From NCBI GenBank assembly GCA_016744655.1, contig JADGDY010000017.1, positions 1 through 42,326 of the forward strand: DNA of 42,326 bases, in the 5' to 3' direction. Shown here piece by piece: positions 19,492 to 27,447 of the stretch; positions within the stretch are counted from its first letter, which is position 1, and each line of letters starts with the position of its first letter. Source of the DNA: Bacteroidales bacterium (GTDB lineage: Bacteria > Bacteroidota > Bacteroidia > Bacteroidales > UBA12170). The notes below the pieces were generated by a model that saw only the letters and a program-made list of their open reading frames with translations, was not told where the DNA came from and made no database searches. A program made the position numbers and the translations under genes.

Positions 19492-20688
19492 ATGAAAAAA
19501 CTTTCCTTTTTATTAATTTGCCTTTTTTCGGGCTTATTTTCTTTTGCTCAAACCCATGATACTCAGGTAGAGAATGTCATCAACACCGTTAACTTGGATT
19601 CACTTATCTATCAATTGAGAAATTTGAGTGGTGAAGACGAAGTAGTAATTAGTGGCGAAACAACTACCATAGAGCATAGAGTAAGTAACTGGGGTAATAA
19701 CTTAGCTGCTCAATATATAATGGAATCTTTACAAGCAATTGGACTAGAAACCACATTGGATACCTATACTTTGGACGGTCAGAATGTTTATGCCGTACAA
19801 CCCGGAACTGTTTATCCCGACGAATATTATATGATTTGTGGTCATTATGATGCAGTTGATTATTATTGTGCCGATGATAATGCCAGTGGAACTGCAGCTG
19901 TTATTGAAGCCGCTCGTATTTTGAGCACCATGGAATTTGAATACTCTATCATTTATGCTCTTTGGGATGAAGAAGAAATTGGTCTTATTGGTAGTGCCGA
20001 TTATGCAGCTAGAGCAGCAAGTAATGGTGATGTAATTCATTCTGTAATTAATATGGATATGATTTCTTGGGACCAAGATGAAGATATGGTGGTTGAATTA
20101 CATTCTTCAACCAATGCAAATTCAACACAATTAGCCGATTATATAGTTGAGATAAATGAAATTTATGAACTTAATACCGTTCCAACTATTGAATTACCAG
20201 GTACTTCTGCTTCTGACCATTCTAGCTTTTGGAATAATGGTTACTCATCGGTTTTAGTGATAGAAGAATATTATGGTGGCGATTTTAATCCGCATTATCA
20301 CACTGAGTTAGATAGAATTGATATTTTAAACATGGATTATTTCTTTGAAACATCGAAACTTTGCATCGGAAGTTTAGCTTCTATGTGTGTTCCTATATTG
20401 AATACATCTACTGTTGAGATGCCAGAAACTGAGGATGGTAAGATTGAAATCTATCCAAACCCTGCTAGTTCTTCATCACGTATTAATTTTTATCTAGAAA
20501 AAAGCCAGTATACTGAAGTTACTCTGCTTAACAATATGGGACAAACCATTTCCACATTACACCAAGGTGAAATGAAAGATATTATTCATCAAATAGAACT
20601 TCCTCTTGAGGCTTTATCACAAGGTCTATATTTTATAAAGTTAGAAACAGCGAACTTTAGCAAAACCGAAAAATTAATGGTGAAGTAA
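19492..20688 (+). CDS. Secreted M28-family metallopeptidase with T9SS sorting domain
   Basis: A 398-residue exported peptidase. The signal peptide is MKKLSFLLICLFSGLFSFAQ. The catalytic domain (about 25-300) is a two-zinc M28 aminopeptidase with the expected ligands in order: His in CGHYDAV, Asp in ADDNASGTAAV, the catalytic Glu and adjacent ligand in WDEEEIGLIGSADYA, Asp in NMDMISWD, and His in NPHYHTELDRID. The C-terminal ~80 residues form a T9SS sorting domain (IEIYPNPASS; EALSQGLYFIKLE). Such enzymes trim N-terminal residues from peptides outside the cell. The frame is open to 19318, but that would require a TTG start and lacks a signal peptide; the ATG at 19492 is chosen. A strong hairpin follows the gene. 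Confidence 0.93.
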   Translation: MKKLSFLLICLFSGLFSFAQTHDTQVENVINTVNLDSLIYQLRNLSGEDEVVISGETTTIEHRVSNWGNNLAAQYIMESLQAIGLETTLDTYTLDGQNVYAVQPGTVYPDEYYMICGHYDAVDYYCADDNASGTAAVIEAARILSTMEFEYSIIYALWDEEEIGLIGSADYAARAASNGDVIHSVINMDMISWDQDEDMVVELHSSTNANSTQLADYIVEINEIYELNTVPTIELPGTSASDHSSFWNNGYSSVLVIEEYYGGDFNPHYHTELDRIDILNMDYFFETSKLCIGSLASMCVPILNTSTVEMPETEDGKIEIYPNPASSSSRINFYLEKSQYTEVTLLNNMGQTISTLHQGEMKDIIHQIELPLEALSQGLYFIKLETANFSKTEKLMVK

Positions 20689-20717
20689 TATTCTACCTTA
20701 GGTTTTTGTACTTTTGG

Positions 20718-20758
20718 AATCCTCTTTTTCTATTTGCTATTAGAAAAAGAGGATTTTT
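20718..20758 (+). terminator. Terminator after the M28 peptidase gene
   Basis: A perfect 15-bp stem (20718-20732 pairs with 20741-20755) with an 8-base loop, ending in a short T run. It lies 29 bp after the stop codon. TACTTTTG at 20709-20716, immediately before the stem, matches the -7 consensus, so the hairpin could also sit at the 5' end of the next gene's mRNA. Confidence 0.8.
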
Positions 20759-20770
20759 AAATTAATAATT

Positions 20771-21622
20771 ATGACCCAATCATCCCCTCATAATGACATC
20801 ATCATCAGAAAAGCTTCTGGTGGTGAAGAAATATTCGAAATAGATAAGCTAGAACGTTCCTTACATAATTCGGGAGCCGATAGAAAATCCATAAAACGGG
20901 TAATACACGATATTGAAAATTGGATTTATGATGGAGTGACTACCAGGAAGATATATTCTAGAGCTTTCTCTCTTTTAAAGAAAGACAAGAATACCTCGGC
21001 CATGCGCTATAAACTCAAGAAAGCCATTTTTGAGTTGGGTCCAACAGGATATCCTTTTGAGCAATTTATGGGGCAGCTTTTTGCTAGACAAGGCTTTGAT
21101 ATTGAAGTGGGCGTAGAAATAGAAGGCCATTGCTTAAGCCATGAAATGGATGTGGTAGCCACAAAGAAACCAGTCCAGCATATCATGGAGTGTAAATATC
21201 ACAAAGACCAAGGAAAAACGGTGAGTATTCAAGTTCCATTATATGTGAATTCTAGGGTAAACGATATTATCAAAAAGCGGGAACAAATGTCCGAATTCGA
21301 AGGCTTGTATTTTAAGGCTTGGGTAGTGACCAATACCAGATTTTCGCCCGACTCTATTAAATACGGTAATTGCAGCGGCATGAAATTGCTAGCTTGGGAT
21401 TATCCGCATGGTAATGGCCTGAAGGACATGATAGAATGTGTGAAAGTATTCCCCATTACTGTTCTCACTCAGCTGACCAAAAAAGAAAAGCAAAGCCTAT
21501 TGGAACAAGATATAGTGAGTTGTGCTCAGCTACTCCAAAACCAACAAGCTCTGACTCCTCTAAATTTATCGAGTAGAAAGCAAAGCCGTTTATTGGATGA
21601 ATTACACGATATTTGCGGATAG
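20771..21622 (+). CDS. ATP-cone / Mrr-like restriction endonuclease fusion
   Basis: A 283-residue protein with two recognisable parts. Residues about 9-92 are an ATP-cone (IIIRKASGGEEIFEIDKLERSL; TTRKIYSRAFSLLKK), the nucleotide-binding regulator best known from ribonucleotide reductases and NrdR. Residues about 93-215 are a PD-(D/E)xK nuclease of the Mrr type: FEQFMGQLFARQGFDIEVG (Glu97), HEMDVV (Asp127) and MECKYH (Glu140 and Lys142), all catalytic positions intact. The C-terminal ~50 residues are helical and may bind DNA. A nucleotide-controlled nuclease is a reasonable inference; the target is unknown. The VF530 gene begins 11 bp downstream. No methylase is adjacent, so this is not an ordinary restriction-modification system. 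Confidence 0.82.
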   Translation: MTQSSPHNDIIIRKASGGEEIFEIDKLERSLHNSGADRKSIKRVIHDIENWIYDGVTTRKIYSRAFSLLKKDKNTSAMRYKLKKAIFELGPTGYPFEQFMGQLFARQGFDIEVGVEIEGHCLSHEMDVVATKKPVQHIMECKYHKDQGKTVSIQVPLYVNSRVNDIIKKREQMSEFEGLYFKAWVVTNTRFSPDSIKYGNCSGMKLLAWDYPHGNGLKDMIECVKVFPITVLTQLTKKEKQSLLEQDIVSCAQLLQNQQALTPLNLSSRKQSRLLDELHDICG

Positions 21623-21633
21623 AAGGAAACAAT

Positions 21634-21897
21634 ATGAAAAAGAACCAGAAAGAAAAAGAAGCGCAGCCCAATAATCCACTCCACGGAGTAAGGTTGAAAG
21701 ACATGTTGGAACAAATGGAGGAGAATTATGGATGGGAAATGATGGCCACCCGAGTAAATATCAATTGCTTTTTCTCTAACCCAACTTTTAGTTCTTGCCT
21801 CAAATTCCTAAGAAGAACGCCTTGGGCCAAAGCACAAGTGGAGGAGCTTTATTTGGAATTATTGCATGATGGGATTATTCCTTCTTCTGAGAAATAG
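21634..21897 (+). CDS. VF530-family (DUF2132) small DNA-binding protein
   Basis: An 87-residue protein. After a basic tail of about 12 residues comes the VF530 signature: NNPLHGVRLKDMLEQMEENYGW, then INCFFSNPTFSSCLKFLRRTPWAKAQVEELYL. The family is a small helical fold annotated as DNA-binding from structural work on a Vibrio fischeri member; its cellular role is unknown. The ATG at 21634, 11 bp after the nuclease stop, is preferred over an upstream in-frame TTG at 21613 that overlaps the previous gene. Co-transcription with the ATP-cone nuclease is likely. Confidence 0.9.
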   Translation: MKKNQKEKEAQPNNPLHGVRLKDMLEQMEENYGWEMMATRVNINCFFSNPTFSSCLKFLRRTPWAKAQVEELYLELLHDGIIPSSEK

Positions 21898-21909
21898 ATT
21901 TATTGGTTT

Positions 21910-21973
21910 GCCACGAATGCACGAATATAACTTCCATTTATTTGTTGGGTGAATTACACGAATAAAAGCAATA
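21910..21973. repeat. Degenerate CACGAAT-type repeat
   Basis: GCCACGAATGCACGAAT (21910-21926) and a second block, ATTACACGAATAAA (about 21953-21966), resemble the GCCACGAA/TTCGTGGC elements scattered between Bacteroidota genes. Related motifs occur at 26175-26240 in this window. No coding content. Confidence 0.5.
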
Positions 21974-22025
21974 CCTTTACTTGCTTGATTTGTAATTAAT
22001 AATAAGTTGATTTTCAGAATTCCCA

Positions 22026-22636
22026 ATGAAAAAACCTTTTATCATATCATTTACTAAAGAAATAGAAAACAGTAGCTCTGAAGCTTTCATCAATCTTTTT
22101 TTGATTAACTTAAAAAGAACTCATTATAAAAAAGTAAGGATAATTGACAATAGTAAAATTATTATCACTGGTGATTTCTACTCTCTAAATCCAGCCAAAG
22201 GAGTACCATGGAATTTATGGACAGGTTTTTCAAAAAAGGCAATAATCAATATTGACAATGGTTCTGCCACCTATTCCATTGATATTTCCTATGGATTAAT
22301 AACTGTCTTATTAAGCTTATTGTTTTTCCTTATTCCCAGACTTATATTTTCAGCTAATTTTGATATTTTTTATTTGTATTTTCTTTCGTTTGCATTTGCT
22401 GTTCAAATAATGGCTTGGGTTTTAGAATCTATCAACATAGGCGCTTATTCCTTAAAACTTGTAGACTTGAAAATAGATATGTTGGAAATTATAACTGGGA
22501 TAAAATATTTGAAAAAAAAACAAACAAAGAATTAAAAAGAATTGCGTCTGGCGGTTCAAACTTGACTGTTGAAGTGGAAAAGATTGCTAAGGAAATACTA
22601 AATAGAAGGTTAGAGAATAAGAACAGTTCTTATTAG
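22026..22636 (+). pseudogene. Two-helix membrane protein, frame broken at an A9 tract
   Basis: The first frame (22026-22535, 169 residues) encodes a cytoplasmic N-terminal part, two adjoining membrane helices (about residues 92-137: LITVLLSLLFFLIPRLIF and FYLYFLSFAFAVQIMAW), then stops soon after YLKKKQTKN. The -1 frame continues as TNKELKRIASGGSNLTVEVE, EKIAKEILNRR and ends at 22636, which looks like ordinary coding sequence. The frames meet at nine consecutive A residues (22512-22520), read AAA AAA AAA in the first frame; a -1 slip there gives LKKKTNKEL. This is a natural indel, a sequencing error or programmed slippage. The joined product would be about 203 residues. No family recognised. 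The gene has no obvious operon partner. Confidence 0.55.
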
Positions 22637-22670
22637 CTAGAAAAAAAGGCTGAAGGCCTGGCTTATGAAT

Positions 22671-22693
22671 AACCATGGGCAACGCCCTTGGTT
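22671..22693. repeat. Inverted repeat, AACCA-t-GGGC hairpin
   Basis: Ten-base arms with one T-T mismatch around a 3-base loop. There is no T run, so it does not look like a terminator. It resembles intergenic hairpin elements with a GGGC-GCCC core found in many genomes. Confidence 0.5.
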
Positions 22694-23004
22694 AAGAACA
22701 AACCTAATAGTATAGGTCAGCCAGAGATTCTTCATGAAAAACTACTTTCCCTGCCAACCAATAATTAAAAAACTAAACAAAACCCTTTCAATGGGTATAG
22801 AAAAACCTTGCATTCTACAAATGCTGAAAAGCAACAAGCAAACAAAGGCATTATCTACCGGCATACTCCCCATTTTTCACAGTGTAATGAATGGAAGGCG
22901 GACCCAAATCTGGCATGAAATGCAAGATTCCGCCTGGAATTGAATGGTGATGACTACGTAGTACGTCATTAACACCTTGAAAAATGTGCCCTTTCTTTGG
23001 TTCG

Positions 23005-23026
23005 TTTCTTTGGGCAAGCAAAGAAA
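23005..23026. repeat. Inverted repeat TTTCTTTG/CAAAGAAA
   Basis: A perfect 8-bp stem around GGCAAG, preceded by CCTTTCTTTGGTTCG. It resembles a short element common between Bacteroidota genes. It lies just before the TetR operator region. Confidence 0.55.
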
Positions 23027-23037
23027 TGAATACAAAA

Positions 23038-23097
23038 TGACCAACAAGTCACATCATATCAAAATTAATATTACATTTGTGACCACTAAGTCACAAA
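23038..23097 (+). promoter_or_regulatory. Twin-operator promoter of the TetR-ABC operon
   Basis: TACATTTG (23072-23079) matches the -7 consensus. It overlaps a perfect inverted repeat TTTGTGAC-N6-GTCACAAA (23076-23097) that ends one base before the TetR ATG. A second site of the same design, TGAC-N6-GTCA (23038-23051), lies 42 bp upstream, where the -33 element would be. Both spacers are almost the same (CAACAA and CACTAA). Binding of TetR at either site would block polymerase, so strong autorepression of the whole operon is expected. Confidence 0.75.
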
Positions 23098-23098
23098 C

Positions 23099-23758
23099 AT
23101 GCCAAGACAAACATTTTTCAAACTCAAAGAAGAGAAAAAAGAAGCCATCACTCAGGCCTTTCTTTTTGAATTCAGTCATCATAGTTTTGAGGATGCTTCT
23201 ATTACAGCTGTTGTCAAGAAACTAAGAATTGCCAAAGGAAGCATTTATCAATATTTTGAAGACAAGCTAGATCTGTTTCTATATCTCAAAGAAGAAAGCG
23301 AACAAACCAAAATGCAATACATCATGCATTTGAATCGAGAAGATTATTCCGATTTTTGGTCTTACTATCGCGAATTATATGTTCAAGGGATTAAATTCGA
23401 TAAAGAGCATCCCCTAAAAAGTCGTTTTCTCTATCACATCAACTTTCTTATCAGCTCCCCAGCCATTAAGGAATTAGCAAAAAGCTGGAAAGAAAAAGCA
23501 CTGATGATGATGCAACAAATGATTCAAAAAGAAATTGAGGAGGGTCATTTTAGGAAGGATTTGCCCTTATTATCAATGGCTCACTTTCTATATACCATTA
23601 GCATTAGTATGGGTGAGTATATGGAACGAGTGCATCGAGTTGATGTGAGTGAAAACCTCAAGGCCGAACTTCCGCTCCTCCAAGGCACTCAAGAATCACT
23701 TTTAAAATCCATCGACGATTATATCATTTTACTTAAATCCTCATTCAACAAGCCATGA
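23099..23758 (+). CDS. TetR/AcrR-family transcriptional repressor
   Basis: A 219-residue regulator. The N-terminal helix-turn-helix (about 12-58) reads ITQAFLFEFSHHSFEDASIT and then VVKKLRIAKGSIYQYFEDKLDLF, the TetR signature. The rest is a helical ligand-binding and dimerisation domain (about 65-215) with several aromatic and Met residues that could line a pocket for a lipophilic compound. The ATG at 23099 sits immediately after a perfect palindrome. The stop overlaps the start of the ABC ATPase gene (ATGA), so regulator and transporter are translationally coupled. Ligand unknown; probably a substrate of the exporter. Confidence 0.92.
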   Translation: MPRQTFFKLKEEKKEAITQAFLFEFSHHSFEDASITAVVKKLRIAKGSIYQYFEDKLDLFLYLKEESEQTKMQYIMHLNREDYSDFWSYYRELYVQGIKFDKEHPLKSRFLYHINFLISSPAIKELAKSWKEKALMMMQQMIQKEIEEGHFRKDLPLLSMAHFLYTISISMGEYMERVHRVDVSENLKAELPLLQGTQESLLKSIDDYIILLKSSFNKP

Positions 23759-24603
23759 TACAAGTTAAAGATTTAATTTATAGCTATCCTAAAGCAAATA
23801 CACCAACGCTTAAAGGATTAAATTTCCAAATAGATAAAGGGGAAATATTCGGGTTTTTAGGCCCTAGTGGTGCAGGAAAAAGTACCTGCCAAAAAATCCT
23901 GTATAAAATCCTCAGCTATTATACCGGAGAAATCAGAATTGATAATAAAGACCTGAAAAGATGGGGAAGAGATTATCTTCAAAACATTGGTGTGGGATTT
24001 GAACTACCTAATCATTATGGTAAACTCACCGCTTTGGAGAATCTTCAACTTTTCGCTGCTTTCTATCCATCTGAGAAGCTTATAAAACCACATAACCTTT
24101 TAGAAATAGTAGGTTTAGAAGACGATGCCAACAAGGCTGTAGATTCTTTTTCCAAAGGCATGAAAATGAGATTGAACTATGTGAGAGCCATTATGCATAA
24201 TCCTGATATCTTGTTTTTTGATGAGCCAACTTCTGGCCTAGATCCTGTAAATGCACATCTCATTAAACAACATATTATAAGTCTGAAAAATCAGGGTAAG
24301 ACCATTTTTATCACCACTCATGATATGGCCACCGCCGATGAGCTTTGCGATAGGGTTTCTTTTATTGTAGATGGCGAAATCATCATCACAGAAAAACCTG
24401 CCGATTTAAAGCTCCAACATGGAAAAGACCTAATAAAAGTAGAATTAAAAAATGGAAATCAGACTCAATTCCCAATAGTCGACCTAGGGAATAACATAGA
24501 CTTTAATGCTTTTATTAATGAAGATGAAGTATTAAGAATTCATACTCAAGAAGCTTCTTTAGAGGAGGTTTTTATTAAGATAACCGGTAAAAACTTAAAA
24601 TGA
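23755..24603 (+). CDS. ABC transporter ATP-binding protein (ABC-2 exporter)
   Basis: A 282-residue ATPase. Walker A is GPSGAGKST (36-44), the signature segment SFSKGMKMRL replaces the classic LSGGQ, Walker B is ILFFDEPTSGLDP, and the H-loop is ITTHDM. The C-terminal ~70 residues form the extension common in drug and antibiotic exporters of the ABC-2 class. It overlaps the TetR gene upstream and the first permease gene downstream by ATGA, so one complex is translated in order. It powers export through the two following permeases. Confidence 0.94.
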   Translation: MIQVKDLIYSYPKANTPTLKGLNFQIDKGEIFGFLGPSGAGKSTCQKILYKILSYYTGEIRIDNKDLKRWGRDYLQNIGVGFELPNHYGKLTALENLQLFAAFYPSEKLIKPHNLLEIVGLEDDANKAVDSFSKGMKMRLNYVRAIMHNPDILFFDEPTSGLDPVNAHLIKQHIISLKNQGKTIFITTHDMATADELCDRVSFIVDGEIIITEKPADLKLQHGKDLIKVELKNGNQTQFPIVDLGNNIDFNAFINEDEVLRIHTQEASLEEVFIKITGKNLK

Positions 24604-25304
24604 TGAAAAGCTTTCTCACACAATTGCGATGGCAGTTTGTCATCCTATACAAGAACAATTTAATAGCTATAAGTATAGCGGTTACAGCAATTTACGCCAT
24701 CATTTTCTATTTAATAAAAGACCTACCCAATGTGGAGCCATTTTTAACCTTACTGATTTATAATGACCCTGCAATAATTGGTTTGTTCTTTATTGGATTG
24801 AGTGTGATTATGGAGCATAACGACAATGTATTGCCGGCATTATTTGTAACACCGGTTTCCTATCATCACTATTTAATATCAAAAATAATTGCACTCTCGG
24901 TTATCGGATGGGCTTGCGCCAGTGGTATGGCATTGGCTATTCTGGGTTTTGATGTTCAGTGGATACATTTCTCTGCTGGAGTATTTTTTACTTGCGTCAT
25001 ATTTAGTTTGCTGGGATTATTCGTGGTGAGTTTTACCACCGAATTCTTGAGCTTTATGCTACGCTCTATTCCACTAATGCTTTTGTTTAGCCTTCCGATT
25101 TTCAACTATTTTGGCCTTAGCAATGTGGCTTTGTTTTCTATAACACCCATTCAAGGACCACTTGACCTCACCGTGTTTTCTTTCAGCTCTAATCCTGAAA
25201 TCACTTCCGTTTTTTGGGCCTATCTTTCCTCCCTTATTTGGATTCCATTACTCTATTTTATAGTCTACAAAGTTTTTGTGAAACGAATTATAAATGCCAG
25301 CTAA
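24600..25304 (+). CDS. ABC-2 type permease, subunit 1
   Basis: A 234-residue membrane protein with six predicted helices (for example LIAISIAVTAIYAIIFYLI near residue 21 and a final WIPLLYFIVYKVFV). The stretch IMEHNDNVLPALFVTPVSYHHYLISKIIAL has the cytoplasmic-loop pattern (EH...ALxVTP) of permeases annotated as fluoroquinolone or drug export subunits in actinobacteria and Bacteroidota. It overlaps the ATPase gene by 4 bp. It probably forms a heterodimer with the next gene product. Substrate unknown. Confidence 0.85.
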   Translation: MMKSFLTQLRWQFVILYKNNLIAISIAVTAIYAIIFYLIKDLPNVEPFLTLLIYNDPAIIGLFFIGLSVIMEHNDNVLPALFVTPVSYHHYLISKIIALSVIGWACASGMALAILGFDVQWIHFSAGVFFTCVIFSLLGLFVVSFTTEFLSFMLRSIPLMLLFSLPIFNYFGLSNVALFSITPIQGPLDLTVFSFSSNPEITSVFWAYLSSLIWIPLLYFIVYKVFVKRIINAS

Positions 25305-26012
25305 ATGAAACATCTGATATTACTTTCCATCACCGATTTTAAACTGATATTCCGAGACCCGAGTTTAAGAGTATTCTTAGCATTGCCATTGATGATTTTG
25401 GCATTGGTATTATTCGGTTTGCCAGCGCTAATTGAGGAATACCCAGTGGTAAACGATTATGTTTCCTATGTGCTAATGGGTGCTTGTTTACAAACCTCCA
25501 CCATGTTTGGTTTTATCTATAGCATGGTGCTCATCCATGAGAAAGATATTGAGGTTGCCAAGGTTTATGGCATACTTCCTGTCTCAAAGAAAGGCTTTAT
25601 AGCTACTCGTCAAATACTCCCTTTTACTCTTTCTTCTCTTGTTACCTTTTTGATGCTCCAATTACAAAGCTTCTATGTTTTCAATTTGAGCCAAGTGATA
25701 TTATTAGCCATCCTCAGCGGAATTTTCGCTCCCCTTTTAACGCTATCCGTAAGCTTACTTTCAAAAAACAAAATGGAAGGCATGACCTGGTTTAAATTGA
25801 TGAACCTTTTGGTATCGGTTCCTTTAGCTGCTTTTTTTATTCCTTGCTGCTCTTGGGCTTTTGGAATCATTCCCACTTACTGGGTTTTTAAAACTTTGGA
25901 GCAGATGACTTTGGCTGAGAATATTGTTCTTCCTATTTCAATTGGATTTTTGTTCTCCATTGCCACTCTATTTCTATTGATTTGGAGGTTTTCTAAAACT
26001 CATTTTTCTTAG
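25305..26012 (+). CDS. ABC-2 type permease, subunit 2
   Basis: A 235-residue protein with six predicted helices, beginning at the base after the previous stop. The loop IHEKDIEVAKVYGILPVSKKGFIATRQILPF is equivalent to that of subunit 1 (E/H then a 'GILPVS' turn), showing the two are distant paralogues. The N-terminal FKLIFRDPSLRVFLALPLMI is typical of ABC-2 permeases. It closes the four-gene unit TetR-ATPase-permease-permease. No terminator was recognised downstream. Confidence 0.85.
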   Translation: MKHLILLSITDFKLIFRDPSLRVFLALPLMILALVLFGLPALIEEYPVVNDYVSYVLMGACLQTSTMFGFIYSMVLIHEKDIEVAKVYGILPVSKKGFIATRQILPFTLSSLVTFLMLQLQSFYVFNLSQVILLAILSGIFAPLLTLSVSLLSKNKMEGMTWFKLMNLLVSVPLAAFFIPCCSWAFGIIPTYWVFKTLEQMTLAENIVLPISIGFLFSIATLFLLIWRFSKTHFS

Positions 26013-26416
26013 AGATATATCGAATACACAAATTTACAACCTCCCCAGAATTGGCTTCCATCCAAGATTGAGATTTAGTTTTATTATATAAGTTTCGCAT
26101 GCTAATTCAGTCTTATAGCTTATTCATTATCAAGTTATAACAAAATAGAGGATTTCTTGATGCCCCCCCGGTACCTTAGTGCCTTAGTGCATTTGTGGCA
26201 AGATATTGATTATTAGCCACGAAGACTCAAAGACACTAAGAATCACAAAATTTAAATCTATCTCATTTGAGTTTATTATGTTCTTGATATTCTTTATGTT
26301 ATAATCATCCAGCACTTGTTAAAACTCCTGATATCAATGATTTACAAACAAGTGCGAAACTTCAGTTATGTTATATACACTTGGATTACAAATTTTAGCT
26401 AGCAGTAGTACAAATA
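26013..26416. other. Intergenic region between convergent genes
   Basis: About 400 bp between the end of permease 2 and the end of hutG. It has no ORF of note. It contains a run of seven C (26163-26169) and the large imperfect inverted repeat at 26175-26240. No clean terminator was seen for either gene; the inverted repeat may act as one. Confidence 0.55.
26175..26240. repeat. 25-bp imperfect inverted repeat, CTTAGTG...GTGGC type
   Basis: The left arm 26175-26199 (CTTAGTG...TTTGTGGC) and right arm 26216-26240 (GCCACGAAG...CACTAAG) pair at about 18 of 25 positions around a 16-base loop. Same general family as the repeats at 3908, 21910 and 30554. Confidence 0.65.
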
Positions 26417-27403
26417 TTAATTATTCATCACAACGAAATCAATAATTTTCGCGGCAAGGCTTGCGGTTAGTTTATCTCTATCTAAAGAAGGATTTAATTC
26501 TGCTATATCAAAGGATATTATCTTGTTAGTTTCAAATAAAAATGACAACATCTTAAATACAAAATAAGGAGTAAAACCCAATGGAGATGGGGCACTCACA
26601 CCCGGTGCGTAAGCAGATGAAAAACCATCGAGGTCGATGGTTACATATAAATAATCGTTGTTTTCAATAAAGGGCAGAAGTCGACTTTTTAATGCTTCCA
26701 TTTCCGCTTTTGAGGATTCACAATCGTAGTTAATGGCATAATGAATATGCTCATCTTTAGCTATATTAAATAGTTCTTTGGTATTTGACTGTTGTTGAAT
26801 TCCAATTGCAAAATAATCCACTGTTTCATTCTTCTTCTTCAATTCAGAAATGATTTGATTAAAAGGAGTTCCTGAATTACTCCTTTTTTCAACTGGTCTC
26901 AAATCAAAGTGTGCATCAAAGTTTATGATTCCTATTTTTTGTGATGATTTAGAATTTAAATGCTTCCAAATTCCCATATAATTTCCATAGGACATATCAT
27001 GGCCTCCTCCAATAGAAATCGGGAAGATTTTTCGTTCTAATAAATTGGAAATATAATTCGAGAACAACACCTGACATGCTTCCAAATCATCATCAACGCA
27101 AACAATATCGCCGACATCAGCAACCCTTTTTCCATCAAAATGGATGGGTAATTTCGCTAATCGTTCTCGTATGGCCTCTGGACCTTTATCTGCTCCAATC
27201 CTTCCTCTATTTCTTCTAACTCCTTCATCACAAACATAACCTAAAATAGCAAAATCAACATCCTCAATTTCAGATTCCTTATCTAAATCTGCTAGAACAA
27301 TTTCTTGGTGCCAGTACTGATTTTCAATATCGGGATTCGACTGTCGTCCTTCCCAATTAGTTTTTACTGCAGCTTTGTATTCTGCATTTATAGAACTGTT
27401 CAT
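26417..27403 (-). CDS. hutG: Formimidoylglutamase
   Basis: A 328-residue arginase/agmatinase-fold hydrolase. The dinuclear manganese motifs are present: SIGGGHDMSYG, INFDAHFDLRP, and TIDLDGFSSAYAPGVSAPSPLG. In the histidine pathway this enzyme splits N-formimidoyl-glutamate into glutamate and formamide. Assignment as HutG rather than agmatinase or arginase rests mainly on its position, 44 bp downstream of hutU on the same strand. The start ATG at 27403 is followed by a polar N terminus with no signal peptide. Confidence 0.88.
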   Translation of the reverse strand: MNSSINAEYKAAVKTNWEGRQSNPDIENQYWHQEIVLADLDKESEIEDVDFAILGYVCDEGVRRNRGRIGADKGPEAIRERLAKLPIHFDGKRVADVGDIVCVDDDLEACQVLFSNYISNLLERKIFPISIGGGHDMSYGNYMGIWKHLNSKSSQKIGIINFDAHFDLRPVEKRSNSGTPFNQIISELKKKNETVDYFAIGIQQQSNTKELFNIAKDEHIHYAINYDCESSKAEMEALKSRLLPFIENNDYLYVTIDLDGFSSAYAPGVSAPSPLGFTPYFVFKMLSFLFETNKIISFDIAELNPSLDRDKLTASLAAKIIDFVVMNN

Positions 27404-27447
27404 GAGCCTTTAAATTGATGATTTCTATTGATGTGGTTCTTTCCCTA

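Larger units (their letters stand above)
22637..23037. other. Intergenic region rich in small inverted repeats
   Basis: About 400 bp with no convincing gene (short ORFs at 22734-22943 and from 22977 lack any domain). It contains an AACCA-t-GGGC / GCCC-t-TGGTT hairpin (22671-22693), a GGCGGA ... TCCGCC pair (22897-22902 and 22929-22934) and a TTTCTTTG/CAAAGAAA hairpin (23005-23026). These resemble decayed intergenic elements; no transposase trace was found. Confidence 0.55.

Noticed and set aside
20771..21897. Classical restriction-modification system
   Set aside because: There is a Mrr-like nuclease but no methyltransferase or specificity subunit in the flanking genes.
22734..23225. Short ORFs before the TetR gene
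   Set aside because: They cross inverted repeats and the TetR operator, have no recognisable domain, and the second overlaps the TetR start in another frame.
26163..26169. Run of seven C as a phase-variation tract
   Set aside because: It lies in a convergent intergenic region, outside any promoter or coding sequence.
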